From Planctomycetota bacterium (GTDB taxonomy: Bacteria; Planctomycetota; B15-G4): DNA of 17,123 nucleotides. Position 1 is the stretch's first letter. Each line of letters begins with the position of its first letter. Below the pieces are notes generated by a model that ran no database searches, was not told the DNA's origin, and worked only from the letters and a program-made list of their open reading frames with translations. A program made the position numbers and the translations under genes. Positions 1-7,010 of this stretch are shown here, in pieces. Where the stretch lies: NCBI GenBank assembly GCA_003644265.1, contig QNBX01000099.1, positions 1 to 17,123 of the forward strand. The letters are read 5' to 3'.

Positions 1-1
1 C

Positions 2-1045
2 CGCGGCTTTGAGCGCTTCGAGCTGCACGCCGACGCCGACGCCGAGGCGGTCCTGGAGCAGCTCGCCGAGTGGAGCGACGAGCTGGGCGTCGGCGACCAC
101 GGCGACCGCGACGACCACGGCGACCACGGCGACCGCGACGACCGCGACGACCGCGACGACCGCGACGACCACGGCGACCGTGACGACCGCGACGACCACG
201 ACGACCACGACGACCACGACGACCACGACGACCACGACGACCGCGGGCGCCCCAGCTTCCTCTACCTGCACCTCAACGACGCGCACCGGCCGTACCACCA
301 GCGACTGCCGTGGTACGAGCCGGTGGACGACAAGTTGCTGGACCTGGCCCAGGCCTACGACAGCGAGATCTCGTTCGTCGATCAGGCCCTGTCCCAGCTG
401 CAGGAGCGCCTCGGCTGGGACGACGACACGCTGATCTGCGTCATCTCCGATCACGGCGAGGGCTTCGGTGAGCGTTTTGGCGGAGAGCGCCTGCCGGCCG
501 ACGGCTTCGTGGGGCACGGGCCCAGCCTGAGCTGGGTGGTGAACCGCTGCGTGCTGCTGCTGGCGGGGCCGGGCGTTCCGGCCGGGCGCGTGCGCGGCAA
601 CGTCAGCCTGGTGGACGTGATGCCCACGCTGCTGGACCTGGCCGGGCTTCCCGCGGGCGACGACTTGGACGGCCTCTCGTTGCGGCCCCTGCTGGGTGGC
701 GGCTTGCCGCCGCCCTTCGCGCAGCGCGCGCTGTTTGCCCAGCGCAAGCACCGCCGCCCCGTGGCCGATCGCTTCCTGTGGTCCGTGATCCAGGGCCGCT
801 GGAAGCTCATCCACGACGAGCTCAGCGGCGAGCGCCGGCTGTATGACACCGAGGCCGACCCGCTGGAGCGGCGCGACGTCTCGAACATGGCTCCCGCCAA
901 GGTCGCCGAGTTGGCGCAGCTGCACGCTCAGCACGCGGCCCGCTCGCAGGTCGAAGGTGGCCGCGACGTGCAGGTCGAGCTGACCGAGGAACTGCTGGAG
1001 ACCCTGCGCGAGCTGGGCTACGCCGGAGACGACGGCCAGCGCTGA
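2..1045 (+). CDS. Sulfatase family protein, C-terminal part (5' end outside window)
   Basis: The frame is open from the window edge to TGA at 1043-1045, giving 347 visible residues; the N-terminal part carrying the modified Cys/Ser active site lies outside the window. Sulfatase-fold landmarks seen in order are FLYLHLNDAHRPYH (from about 260), YDSEISFVDQAL (from about 356), an ISDHGE metal-site motif (about 445), GHGPS, and a C-terminal region with LYDTEADPLERRDVS and LRELGYAGDD, typical of the tails of this family. These enzymes hydrolyse sulfate esters, or in relatives phosphate esters, usually in the periplasm or outside the cell. The odd part is an in-frame Asp/His/Arg tripeptide repeat at 92-244, inserted just before the FLYLHLN strand, where relatives have a short loop. 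A GTG at 323 would give a shorter protein but would cut the fold, so it is not the start. Alternative: an alkaline-phosphatase-superfamily phosphodiesterase. Confidence 0.88.
   Translation, partial: RGFERFELHADADAEAVLEQLAEWSDELGVGDHGDRDDHGDHGDRDDRDDRDDRDDHGDRDDRDDHDDHDDHDDHDDHDDRGRPSFLYLHLNDAHRPYHQRLPWYEPVDDKLLDLAQAYDSEISFVDQALSQLQERLGWDDDTLICVISDHGEGFGERFGGERLPADGFVGHGPSLSWVVNRCVLLLAGPGVPAGRVRGNVSLVDVMPTLLDLAGLPAGDDLDGLSLRPLLGGGLPPPFAQRALFAQRKHRRPVADRFLWSVIQGRWKLIHDELSGERRLYDTEADPLERRDVSNMAPAKVAELAQLHAQHAARSQVEGGRDVQVELTEELLETLRELGYAGDDGQR
92..244 (+). repeat. 9-bp tandem repeat, 17 units, coding (Asp/Gly)-Asp-(His/Arg)
   Basis: Seventeen consecutive 9-base units of the form GRC-GAC-CRC (one unit ends CGT) run in the sulfatase frame. 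They encode 51 residues made only of Gly, Asp, His and Arg, with a core of five successive DDH units. The unit is a multiple of three, so gain or loss of copies would keep the reading frame. The encoded segment is strongly acidic with regular His and could bind metal; that is inference. Confidence 0.97.
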
Positions 1046-1061
1046 TCGCGGCCTGCGCGCC

Positions 1062-1125
1062 GCCCCGTCACCCCGCCGCCCCGTCGCCCCGTCGCCCCGT
1101 CGCCCCGTCGCCCCGTCGCCCCGTC
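1062..1125. repeat. 8-bp tandem repeat (GCCCCGTC), 8 units
   Basis: Eight units of GCCCCGTC lie in the gap between the convergent sulfatase and glycosyltransferase genes. The first unit is perfect, the second is degenerate, and the last six (1078-1125) are perfect. The array is non-coding. No hairpin that would serve as a terminator is evident in this 137-base gap. Confidence 0.93.
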
Positions 1126-1182
1126 GCGCCACAGGCTCGGCGCTCGACAAGCCGCCACCCGGGTCAGCGCTCCCGCGCGATT

Positions 1183-2781
1183 TCAGTCGATCAGGCGATA
1201 CACGCTCACCGGCTGCCCCAGGATGGGCTGGGGACCGAACACACGCTGCGCCTGCGGCGAGGCCAGCAGCTGCGCCAAGCCCGGGCGGCGGCTCGCGGGG
1301 TCGGCTCCCGTCAGCAGCAGGTAGCGCACGCCGAACTGCCGTGCCAGCGCGCGCACGTCGTCGGCGTCCGCGTGGGGGATCAGCACCGCGGGCCGCCCCA
1401 GCAGCGCATGGAACTCGTGCACGTCTCGCAACATGAGCGTCTCGTCACCGATGTCGAGCGGCGTCAGCACGTAGCGCTCGACGGCCTGCCAGAAGGCGGC
1501 GATGCGCTGCACGGCCTCGCCCTTCTGACGCCCCTCGTGCAGTCCGAAACGCGCCTGCCCCGTCAGCAGCGGCGCGAGCATCAACAGCAGCAGCAGCGTC
1601 GTCACGCGGGCGCGGCGAGCGCTGGGCGCCAGTCGGGCCAGGGCGCAGGCCAGCGTCTCCATGCCCAGCGCGGCGCACAGCAACAGCAGCGGATACACGC
1701 CGTACATCGACTGCTTGAACGACGCGTGTCCCACGGCGGTGAACAGCAGCGAGTAGAAGGCCCACAGCGCGCCGACGTGCAGCCACAGCGCCGCCGCACG
1801 CCGCCGCGTCAGGCTGAGCCCCGCGCCGAGCCAGGCCAGGCCCATGAGCAGCAGCACGCTGGGCGTGCTCCACGCCTGGGCGCGCGCTTGTCCGGCCGCG
1901 ACCATGCCCGTCACCAGAGTGCGCCCGTTGGCGCGGGCCATGGCCGTCTTCTGCTCGATGATCGGCCCCCAGCCGTCGGCCAGCCAGGTCTGTGCGTTGA
2001 CCTCCTCGGGCAGCTTGTGCCAGTCGTCGTACTGACGCATGAAGGCGGCGCGGCCCGAGGCGGCGGGCTGGATCGCCCCATGCACCTGCAGGTTGCGCGC
2101 CCACCAGGGCGACATGACCAGCAGGTAGCCCAGGGCCAGCAGAGCGGCGGCGCGCAGGGTCGCGCCGCGCGGGCGATGTGCGGGCGCCAATAACCACCAC
2201 GCCAACAGCACCGGCAACGCCAGCAGCACGCCGTCGCTGCGCGAGAGCTGCGAGGCGGCGATGGCCATGCCCGCCGGCAGCATCAGCAGCGGCCGCGCCG
2301 GCGCCCACAGGGCCAACGCCAGGGCCAGCGGCACCAGCACCACGTAGGGGCTGACCGAGAGGGGCACGCCCGCCTGACCCAGGAACAGATGGAAGCAGCT
2401 GGAGAGGGCCGCGCCCAGCAGCGCCGTGCGCCAGCGCCCGGGGAACAGCGCCCGCCCGAGGGCGTAGACGGCCAGCGGCGTCAGCGCGCTGAACGCCGCC
2501 GTGGCGGCCTGCGCGCTGGCGTAGTCGCCCTGTCCCAGCAGCATGCCCAGCGCCGCGATGATCGACACCAGCGGCGCCCACCACAGGTTGCTCGGCGTGG
2601 GCAGCTCACGCGCGCCGCCCCACCAGCTGCCCACCACGTCCTCCACGAAGCCGCGGCCGTGCGCCAGGTTGTGCGCCACGCTCACGTAGCTGGAGATGTC
2701 GCCGTGCCCGGGCCCGGTGCGCGTGGCGCTGGCCTCGGTCTTGAGCGCCCAGGTCAACAGGCAGCACGCCGCCAGCAGCAC
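1183..2781 (-). CDS. GT39/ArnT-like membrane glycosyltransferase (start uncertain)
   Basis: A multi-pass membrane protein of the GT-C fold, similar to family 39 glycosyltransferases, which transfer sugars from polyprenyl-phosphate donors to lipids or proteins on the outer face of the membrane. After the first membrane helix comes GHGDISSYVSVAHNLAHGRGF, with the Asp expected in the first external loop, then about ten hydrophobic segments and a soluble C-terminal domain ending VSVYRLID. The stop is TGA at 1183-1185. The start is problematic: between the stop of the upstream gene (2948) and GTG at 2781 this frame has no ATG, GTG or TTG. GTG 2781 is the first conventional start but lies inside the first membrane helix and has no ribosome site. 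An ATC at 2943-2941, with GGAG 8 bases before it and lying 4 bases after the upstream stop, would restore a full helix and an N-terminal tail. The longer frame to 3345 is a shadow of the upstream gene. Confidence 0.82.
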   Translation of the reverse strand: MLLAACCLLTWALKTEASATRTGPGHGDISSYVSVAHNLAHGRGFVEDVVGSWWGGARELPTPSNLWWAPLVSIIAALGMLLGQGDYASAQAATAAFSALTPLAVYALGRALFPGRWRTALLGAALSSCFHLFLGQAGVPLSVSPYVVLVPLALALALWAPARPLLMLPAGMAIAASQLSRSDGVLLALPVLLAWWLLAPAHRPRGATLRAAALLALGYLLVMSPWWARNLQVHGAIQPAASGRAAFMRQYDDWHKLPEEVNAQTWLADGWGPIIEQKTAMARANGRTLVTGMVAAGQARAQAWSTPSVLLLMGLAWLGAGLSLTRRRAAALWLHVGALWAFYSLLFTAVGHASFKQSMYGVYPLLLLCAALGMETLACALARLAPSARRARVTTLLLLLMLAPLLTGQARFGLHEGRQKGEAVQRIAAFWQAVERYVLTPLDIGDETLMLRDVHEFHALLGRPAVLIPHADADDVRALARQFGVRYLLLTGADPASRRPGLAQLLASPQAQRVFGPQPILGQPVSVYRLID

Positions 2782-2844
2782 GGGCGTCAGCCAGCGCGGC
2801 GGGGGACTCGGGTGGCCGGTCGAGTCGCCGGCCGGCTCGCTGTT

Positions 2845-2912
2845 CGTGCCGCAGCTCGTGCCGCAGCTCGGCCCGTTGGTCGCGTCGCTGGTCGCGTCGC
2901 TGGTCGCTTCGC
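2845..2912. repeat. 12-bp tandem repeats in N-terminal tail of the glycosyltransferase frame
   Basis: Two adjacent blocks of 12-base direct repeats: CGTGCCGCAGCT twice (2845-2868) and TGGTCGCGTCGC three times (2877-2912, the last with one change). On the minus strand, in the glycosyltransferase frame, they encode Ser-Cys-Gly-Thr and Thr-Ser-Asp-Ala type repeats just before the first membrane helix. If the true start is upstream of 2781 they are coding; otherwise they are leader sequence. Confidence 0.9.
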
Positions 2913-2947
2913 CCTGCGTCGGTTGCTGAGCTCGCGCTTCGATGGCG

Positions 2948-3619
2948 TCAGCTCCGCGTGCCGTGCATGAACTCGAGGTCGGGCTTCTCCGTGCACCAGT
3001 AGTGCACCCAGATGTAGGCGTGGGTGAAGGCGGCGGCCAGCAGCGCGGGCCGCGATCCGAGCGCCAGGCCCGGCATCCAGAAGGCCGCGAACGACAGGGT
3101 GTACATGGCGTTGGGTACGTAGCGGAAGGCGCCCTCGCGCACCGGGGGCAGGGCGCGCACGGCCGGGTCGAAGTGGTCGCGGCCCAGAGCGCGCAGCACG
3201 CCGAAGTGACGCACCACCGAGTACAGACTCCAGAGCACGGGCGCCCCCAGCAGTCCCAGCAGCAGCATGCGCCAGACCAGGTTCTGGTCGAGCGTGTCGC
3301 GGCTCGCCAGGGCCAGGCCGGCCATGCTGGCGGCGCGTCCGGCAAAGAACGACAGGAACAGCGCGGCGTACAGCCAGAAGGCCGCGCGCCCCAGCCGGCG
3401 CGTCAGGTGCCGGCCGTGCAGCTCGGCGCGCCAGCAGAACGCGACGTAGACCTCGTGCAGCACCGGCACCGCGATGGTCAGCCCGAACCAGGCGCCGGTG
3501 CTGAGCCCGCCCCAGCCGCCCTCGGAGAACGCGGGGCCGCGCGCCAGGGCCGCCACCCCGGCCAGCAAGCCGGCCAGCAGCAGCGCGTGCAGACCCTGGC
3601 GTTGGAAGGCGGGCGACAT
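2948..3619 (-). CDS. PEMT/ICMT-like membrane methyltransferase
   Basis: A 223-residue integral membrane protein with about six hydrophobic segments. The C-terminal third carries the family signature: REGAFRYVPNAMYT (161-174), H200, and YIWVHYWCTEKPD (202-214). This matches the phospholipid/isoprenylcysteine methyltransferase fold, in which an RxxRxPxY-like stretch and a late Glu bind S-adenosylmethionine at the membrane surface. The likely role is methylation of a lipid such as phosphatidylethanolamine, though the substrate cannot be read from the sequence. The start is ATG at 3619-3617; no clear ribosome site precedes it. It lies directly upstream of, and on the same strand as, the glycosyltransferase, suggesting an operon. 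The stop is TGA followed by C. Confidence 0.75.
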   Translation of the reverse strand: MSPAFQRQGLHALLLAGLLAGVAALARGPAFSEGGWGGLSTGAWFGLTIAVPVLHEVYVAFCWRAELHGRHLTRRLGRAAFWLYAALFLSFFAGRAASMAGLALASRDTLDQNLVWRMLLLGLLGAPVLWSLYSVVRHFGVLRALGRDHFDPAVRALPPVREGAFRYVPNAMYTLSFAAFWMPGLALGSRPALLAAAFTHAYIWVHYWCTEKPDLEFMHGTRS

Positions 3620-3802
3620 GGGGGTAAGCGTTTCATGCCGAGGGGGCGGCGTCCACGGGCGGGCTCGATCTGCTCGGGACCGTGACCCTGCGCGGGCGGG
3701 AACACCGACTGCGACGACAGCGTGGATTCTGAGTACCCCGACAAGCTCTGACGGCCACGGCAGCCCGCTTCGCTTCGACCACCCATCTCCGGATAGGGCG
3801 GG

Positions 3803-3808
3803 TATGAT
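3803..3808 (+). promoter_or_regulatory. Possible -10 element (TATGAT) for the sigma-kinase operon
   Basis: TATGAT differs from the TATAAT consensus by one base and stands 26 bases before the sigma factor ATG, in the 215-base divergent gap 3620-3834. No convincing -35 is seen at 16-19 bases upstream, so the call is tentative. The rest of that gap shows nothing else recognisable. Confidence 0.35.
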
Positions 3809-3834
3809 AGGGCCCGAGCAGGTGGGGTCGGACC

Positions 3835-4362
3835 ATGTCGGACGAAGAGTCAGGCGATACGCAGCGGATCGAGGACACCGATCTGTATGCCGATCTACAC
3901 CGCGTCGCGGCGCTGGAGTTCAGGCGGCAGCAGGCGGGTCACACGCTGCAGCCCACGGCGCTGGTGCACGAAGCCTGGCTGCGCATCGGGGGCAAGCCCT
4001 CGCACGGCTTCGAGAGCCGCAGCCACTTCCTGGCGGTGGCGGCCAAGGCCATGCGTCACGTGCTGGTCGATCACGCCCGGCGCGTTCGCACCAAGAAGCG
4101 CGGGGGCGATCAGCGTCGTATCGAGATCCAGACGGGCATGGCCTGCGCGCACGACCAGGCCCTTCCCGACGTACTCGATCTCGACGCGGCCTTGGAGCGG
4201 CTGGCGGCTGTCGAACCACGCCAGGCGCAGGTTGTGGAGCTCAAGTTCTTCTCCGGCATGACGCTGGAGGAGATCTCAGGCGCGCTCGGTGTGTCCGACA
4301 CCATCGTGAGTAAGGACTGGCGCAAGGCGCGTGGCTGGCTCGCGCGCGAGCTGGAGCCATGA
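3835..4362 (+). CDS. ECF-family RNA polymerase sigma factor
   Basis: A 175-residue extracytoplasmic-function sigma factor of the group common in planctomycetes (Sigma70_ECF / TIGR02999-like). Region 2 spans about 15-85 and contains AGHTLQPTALVHEAWLRIGG, followed by FLAVAAKAMRHVLVDHAR. Region 4 spans about 115-173 with a helix-turn-helix at 143-169 (TLEEISGALGVSDTIVSKDW). It would direct RNA polymerase to a specific set of promoters. The start ATG has AGGTGG 9 bases upstream. Its TGA overlaps the ATG of the kinase gene (ATGA, 4359-4362), implying translational coupling. No anti-sigma factor is seen nearby; the coupled kinase is the likely controller. That is inference from similar planctomycete pairs. 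Confidence 0.93.
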   Translation: MSDEESGDTQRIEDTDLYADLHRVAALEFRRQQAGHTLQPTALVHEAWLRIGGKPSHGFESRSHFLAVAAKAMRHVLVDHARRVRTKKRGGDQRRIEIQTGMACAHDQALPDVLDLDAALERLAAVEPRQAQVVELKFFSGMTLEEISGALGVSDTIVSKDWRKARGWLARELEP

Positions 4363-7010
4363 CCAGCGGGCAGACCCCGGACGCGAGTGCGGATGCGTCG
4401 CGCCCGGCGCCGCCCAGCTCCCCCTCGGTCACCGAACTCGTGAGCGTCTGCATGGAGCAGATCTCGCTCGGCGCGGCCAACCCCGTCGAGCTGCTCTGCC
4501 ACGCGCACCCCGATCGTGCCGAGGATCTGCGTGCGCGCATGCGGCGGCTGCAGGCGCTCGGTCTGCTGTCAGGCCCTTTGCAGGATGGACCACGCAGCGT
4601 GGGGCCGTTCAGCATCGTGGGCAAGCTCGGGCAGGGTGGCATGGGGGAGGTGTTCCTGGGCCAGCAGAGCCACCCGGTGCGACGCATGGTGGCCGTGAAG
4701 GTCATGCGCGGGCGTGCCGACACAGGCAACCTCATGCGTCGCTTCGAGGCGGAGCGTCAGGCCCTGGCCACGCTCAACCACCCGGGCATCGCGCAGGTGC
4801 TGGAGGCCGGCACCTGCGAGCGGGGCGAGCCCTGGTTCGCCATGGAGTACGTGGACGGCCTGCCGCTCACCGACTACTGCGATCAGTGCGCTCTGGATCT
4901 CGACCAACGCATCGAGCTCTTCCTGCAGGTCTGCGATGCCGTGGCACACGCGCATCAGAACGGCATCCTGCACCGCGACCTCAAGCCAGGCAACGTGCTC
5001 GTGACCGAACGCCTGGGCAAGCCGCTGGTGAAGGTGATCGACTTCGGTCTGGCCAAGGCCACCGAGGCCTCTTCGCTGGATGCGTCGTTGCTCACGCAGA
5101 CGGGCCAGCTGCTGGGCACGCCGGCGTATATGAGCCCCGAGCAGGCGGGGGCCATCTCCGGTGCCGTCGACCCGCGCACGGACGTCTACGCCCTGGGCGT
5201 CATGCTGTACGTGTTGCTGGTGGGGCGGCTGCCATTGGCGCCGCGCGGCACCGACGTACACCCCATGCTGCAGATGCAGCGCTTGCTGAGGGAGGCTGAG
5301 CCGGTGCGCCCCAGCCGCCGCGTGACGGAGTTGTCGGAGGACGAAGGGGCGCAGCGCCAGCAGAGCGCCTCGAGCTGGCCGCGGGCGCTGTCCGGCGATC
5401 TGGACTGGATCGTGGCGCGGGCCATGGCGCGGCTGAAGAGTGAGCGCTACGCCGCCGTGTCCGAGCTGGCCGCCGACCTGCGCCGGCACCTGCGCAGTGA
5501 GGTCGTGCTGGCGGGCCCACCCTCTACGGCGTACCGCGTGGCACGCTTCCTGCACAGGCATCGGCGCGAAGCCGTGGTGGCGGGAGTCGCCGCCGCATTC
5601 GGGCTGTTGGCCCTGGTCGTCGGCACCGTGAAGTACCTGCGCGCCCAGGACGCCCAGCTGCGCAACTTCGATGTGCTGGAGCGTGAGATCCGCCTGGGTG
5701 AGCTGCTGGCCGAGGCCGAGCGCGAGCTCTGGCCCGCCGAGCCCCGACTCATCCCCGCCATGCAGGCATGGACCGACGAGGTGATCCAGATCCTGCGCCA
5801 GCGAGAGCAGTTCCGGTCCAGCCTGGCCGATGTGCGAGGGCGTGGCGTGGCCTCGGCGGGCTCATGGAACTTCGAGCTGCCGCGCGACCAGGCGTTGCAC
5901 GCGTCCGTGGTGCGGCTGCTCGAGGGCCTGGCCTCCGTGGGCGACGACGGCGGCGTGCTCGCCGATGTACGTGTGCGCATGGACTGGGCCGCGCGGATCG
6001 AGGAGCTCTCGTTGGAGCAGCCCGCGGCCGGCTGGGCGCAGGCCCTCGCGTCCATCGCCGACCCCGCGCAGTGCCCCGCCTACGACGGGTTGGTCATGGC
6101 GCCCCAGCTCGGTCTCATTCCGCTCGCGCGCAACGAGGTCACGGGGTTGTGGGAGTTCGCGTTGCTGCTCCCCGGCGCCGCGCTGCCACGCTGGGGGGGC
6201 GATCGTTGGATCATGGAGGCGGACACCTGCCCTGTGCTGGTGCTGCTGCCGGCTGGATCCGTGCAGCAGGGCGCGCAGGCCGAGGACCCCGCGGCCCCCA
6301 ACTACTTCTATGCGCCTGCGCCCGAGGAGGGCGGCGGTCGCCTCGTCCCGCTCGATGCGTTCTTCCTGTCGAAGTACGAGCTGAGCCAGAACCAGTACGC
6401 CCGCATCATGCACGAGCGCCCATCGAGCAAGCACCGGGAGAACCACCCCGTGGAGCAGATCGATTGGGAGCATGCCAGCGCCGTGACCCGGCGCATGGGG
6501 CTCAGCTTGCCCACGGGTGCGCAGTGGGAGTACGCCGCCCGGTCGGGGCACCCGTCGCCCTGGTGGACCGGCCCCGCCGAGGCGGTGCCTGAGCTGTGCG
6601 GCAACCTCGCCGACGCGAGCTTCCTGCTGGCGCAGGGACCCGAGGCGGCGGCCAAGTCCATCGACGCGGGCTACGACGACGGGTATTCGTATCACGCGCC
6701 GGTGGACGCCTTTCGCCCGAACGCGTTCGGGCTGCACAACGTGATCGGCAACGTGTGGGAGTGGTGCCTCGACCCGGCCCGGCCCTACGAGTTGGTGGCC
6801 CCACGGGCGGGCGACGGTCTGCAAGAGCCTCTGCCCGACACGGCTCCCTCTTCGCCTCGGTACGAGCTACGCGGCGGCTCGTTCCGCAGCTCCTTCAGCA
6901 AGGCGCGTTCGACCTTCCGACATGCGCAACCCATGACCAGCGCCAACGTGGTGTACGGCGTCCGCCCCGCGCGGCCCGTGCGCCCACCCCACGCAGGAGA
7001 TGCACCATGA
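4359..7010 (+). CDS. Membrane Ser/Thr kinase fused to an FGE/SUMF1-like domain
   Basis: An 883-residue fusion. Residues 1-80 form a helical N-terminal region. A Hanks-type kinase domain follows at about 84-380: glycine loop GQGGMG (91-96), VAVK with K114, HRDLKPGN (205-212, D207 catalytic), DFG (228-230), SPE (259-261). A single membrane helix lies at about 404-424. Residues 430-620 are an unassigned linker with coiled-coil-like parts. An FGE/EgtB/PvdO-like domain lies at about 625-870, with a WEYAARSG motif (723-730), GNVWEWC (797-803) and RGGSF (838-842). All kinase catalytic residues are present, so it should be active in the cytoplasm, with the FGE-like domain outside. The stretch after RGGSF (843-865), where true FGEs carry their catalytic Cys pair, contains no cysteine. 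It overlaps both neighbours by ATGA. Confidence 0.93.
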   Translation: MTSGQTPDASADASRPAPPSSPSVTELVSVCMEQISLGAANPVELLCHAHPDRAEDLRARMRRLQALGLLSGPLQDGPRSVGPFSIVGKLGQGGMGEVFLGQQSHPVRRMVAVKVMRGRADTGNLMRRFEAERQALATLNHPGIAQVLEAGTCERGEPWFAMEYVDGLPLTDYCDQCALDLDQRIELFLQVCDAVAHAHQNGILHRDLKPGNVLVTERLGKPLVKVIDFGLAKATEASSLDASLLTQTGQLLGTPAYMSPEQAGAISGAVDPRTDVYALGVMLYVLLVGRLPLAPRGTDVHPMLQMQRLLREAEPVRPSRRVTELSEDEGAQRQQSASSWPRALSGDLDWIVARAMARLKSERYAAVSELAADLRRHLRSEVVLAGPPSTAYRVARFLHRHRREAVVAGVAAAFGLLALVVGTVKYLRAQDAQLRNFDVLEREIRLGELLAEAERELWPAEPRLIPAMQAWTDEVIQILRQREQFRSSLADVRGRGVASAGSWNFELPRDQALHASVVRLLEGLASVGDDGGVLADVRVRMDWAARIEELSLEQPAAGWAQALASIADPAQCPAYDGLVMAPQLGLIPLARNEVTGLWEFALLLPGAALPRWGGDRWIMEADTCPVLVLLPAGSVQQGAQAEDPAAPNYFYAPAPEEGGGRLVPLDAFFLSKYELSQNQYARIMHERPSSKHRENHPVEQIDWEHASAVTRRMGLSLPTGAQWEYAARSGHPSPWWTGPAEAVPELCGNLADASFLLAQGPEAAAKSIDAGYDDGYSYHAPVDAFRPNAFGLHNVIGNVWEWCLDPARPYELVAPRAGDGLQEPLPDTAPSSPRYELRGGSFRSSFSKARSTFRHAQPMTSANVVYGVRPARPVRPPHAGDAP
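6995..7000 (+). promoter_or_regulatory. Ribosome binding site of the secreted 504-residue protein
   Basis: AGGAGA stands 6 bases before ATG 7007. It fixes the start of the downstream gene at the ATGA overlap with the kinase stop rather than at upstream in-frame GTG codons buried in the kinase gene. Confidence 0.75.

Noticed and set aside
9..434. 141-residue plus-strand frame rich in Thr and Ala
   Set aside because: It reads the 9-bp repeat in another frame; the sulfatase frame is open from the window edge and carries the family motifs.
92..1125. CRISPR array from the short repeats
   Set aside because: Units are 8-9 bases in direct tandem without spacers and no cas genes are present.
2786..3345. 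Upstream extension of the glycosyltransferase frame to ATG 3345
   Set aside because: Most of it overlaps the methyltransferase gene in another frame and is Cys/Arg/Pro-rich; only the part after 2950 is a plausible N-terminal tail.
5862..6824. 320-residue minus-strand frame opposite the kinase-FGE gene
   Set aside because: Shadow of the third codon positions of the kinase gene; no recognisable protein features.
4359..7010. FGE-like domain as the maturation enzyme for the sulfatase at 2-1045
   Set aside because: The expected catalytic cysteines are missing and the domain is fused to a kinase outside the membrane helix; the sulfatase is also not in the same operon.
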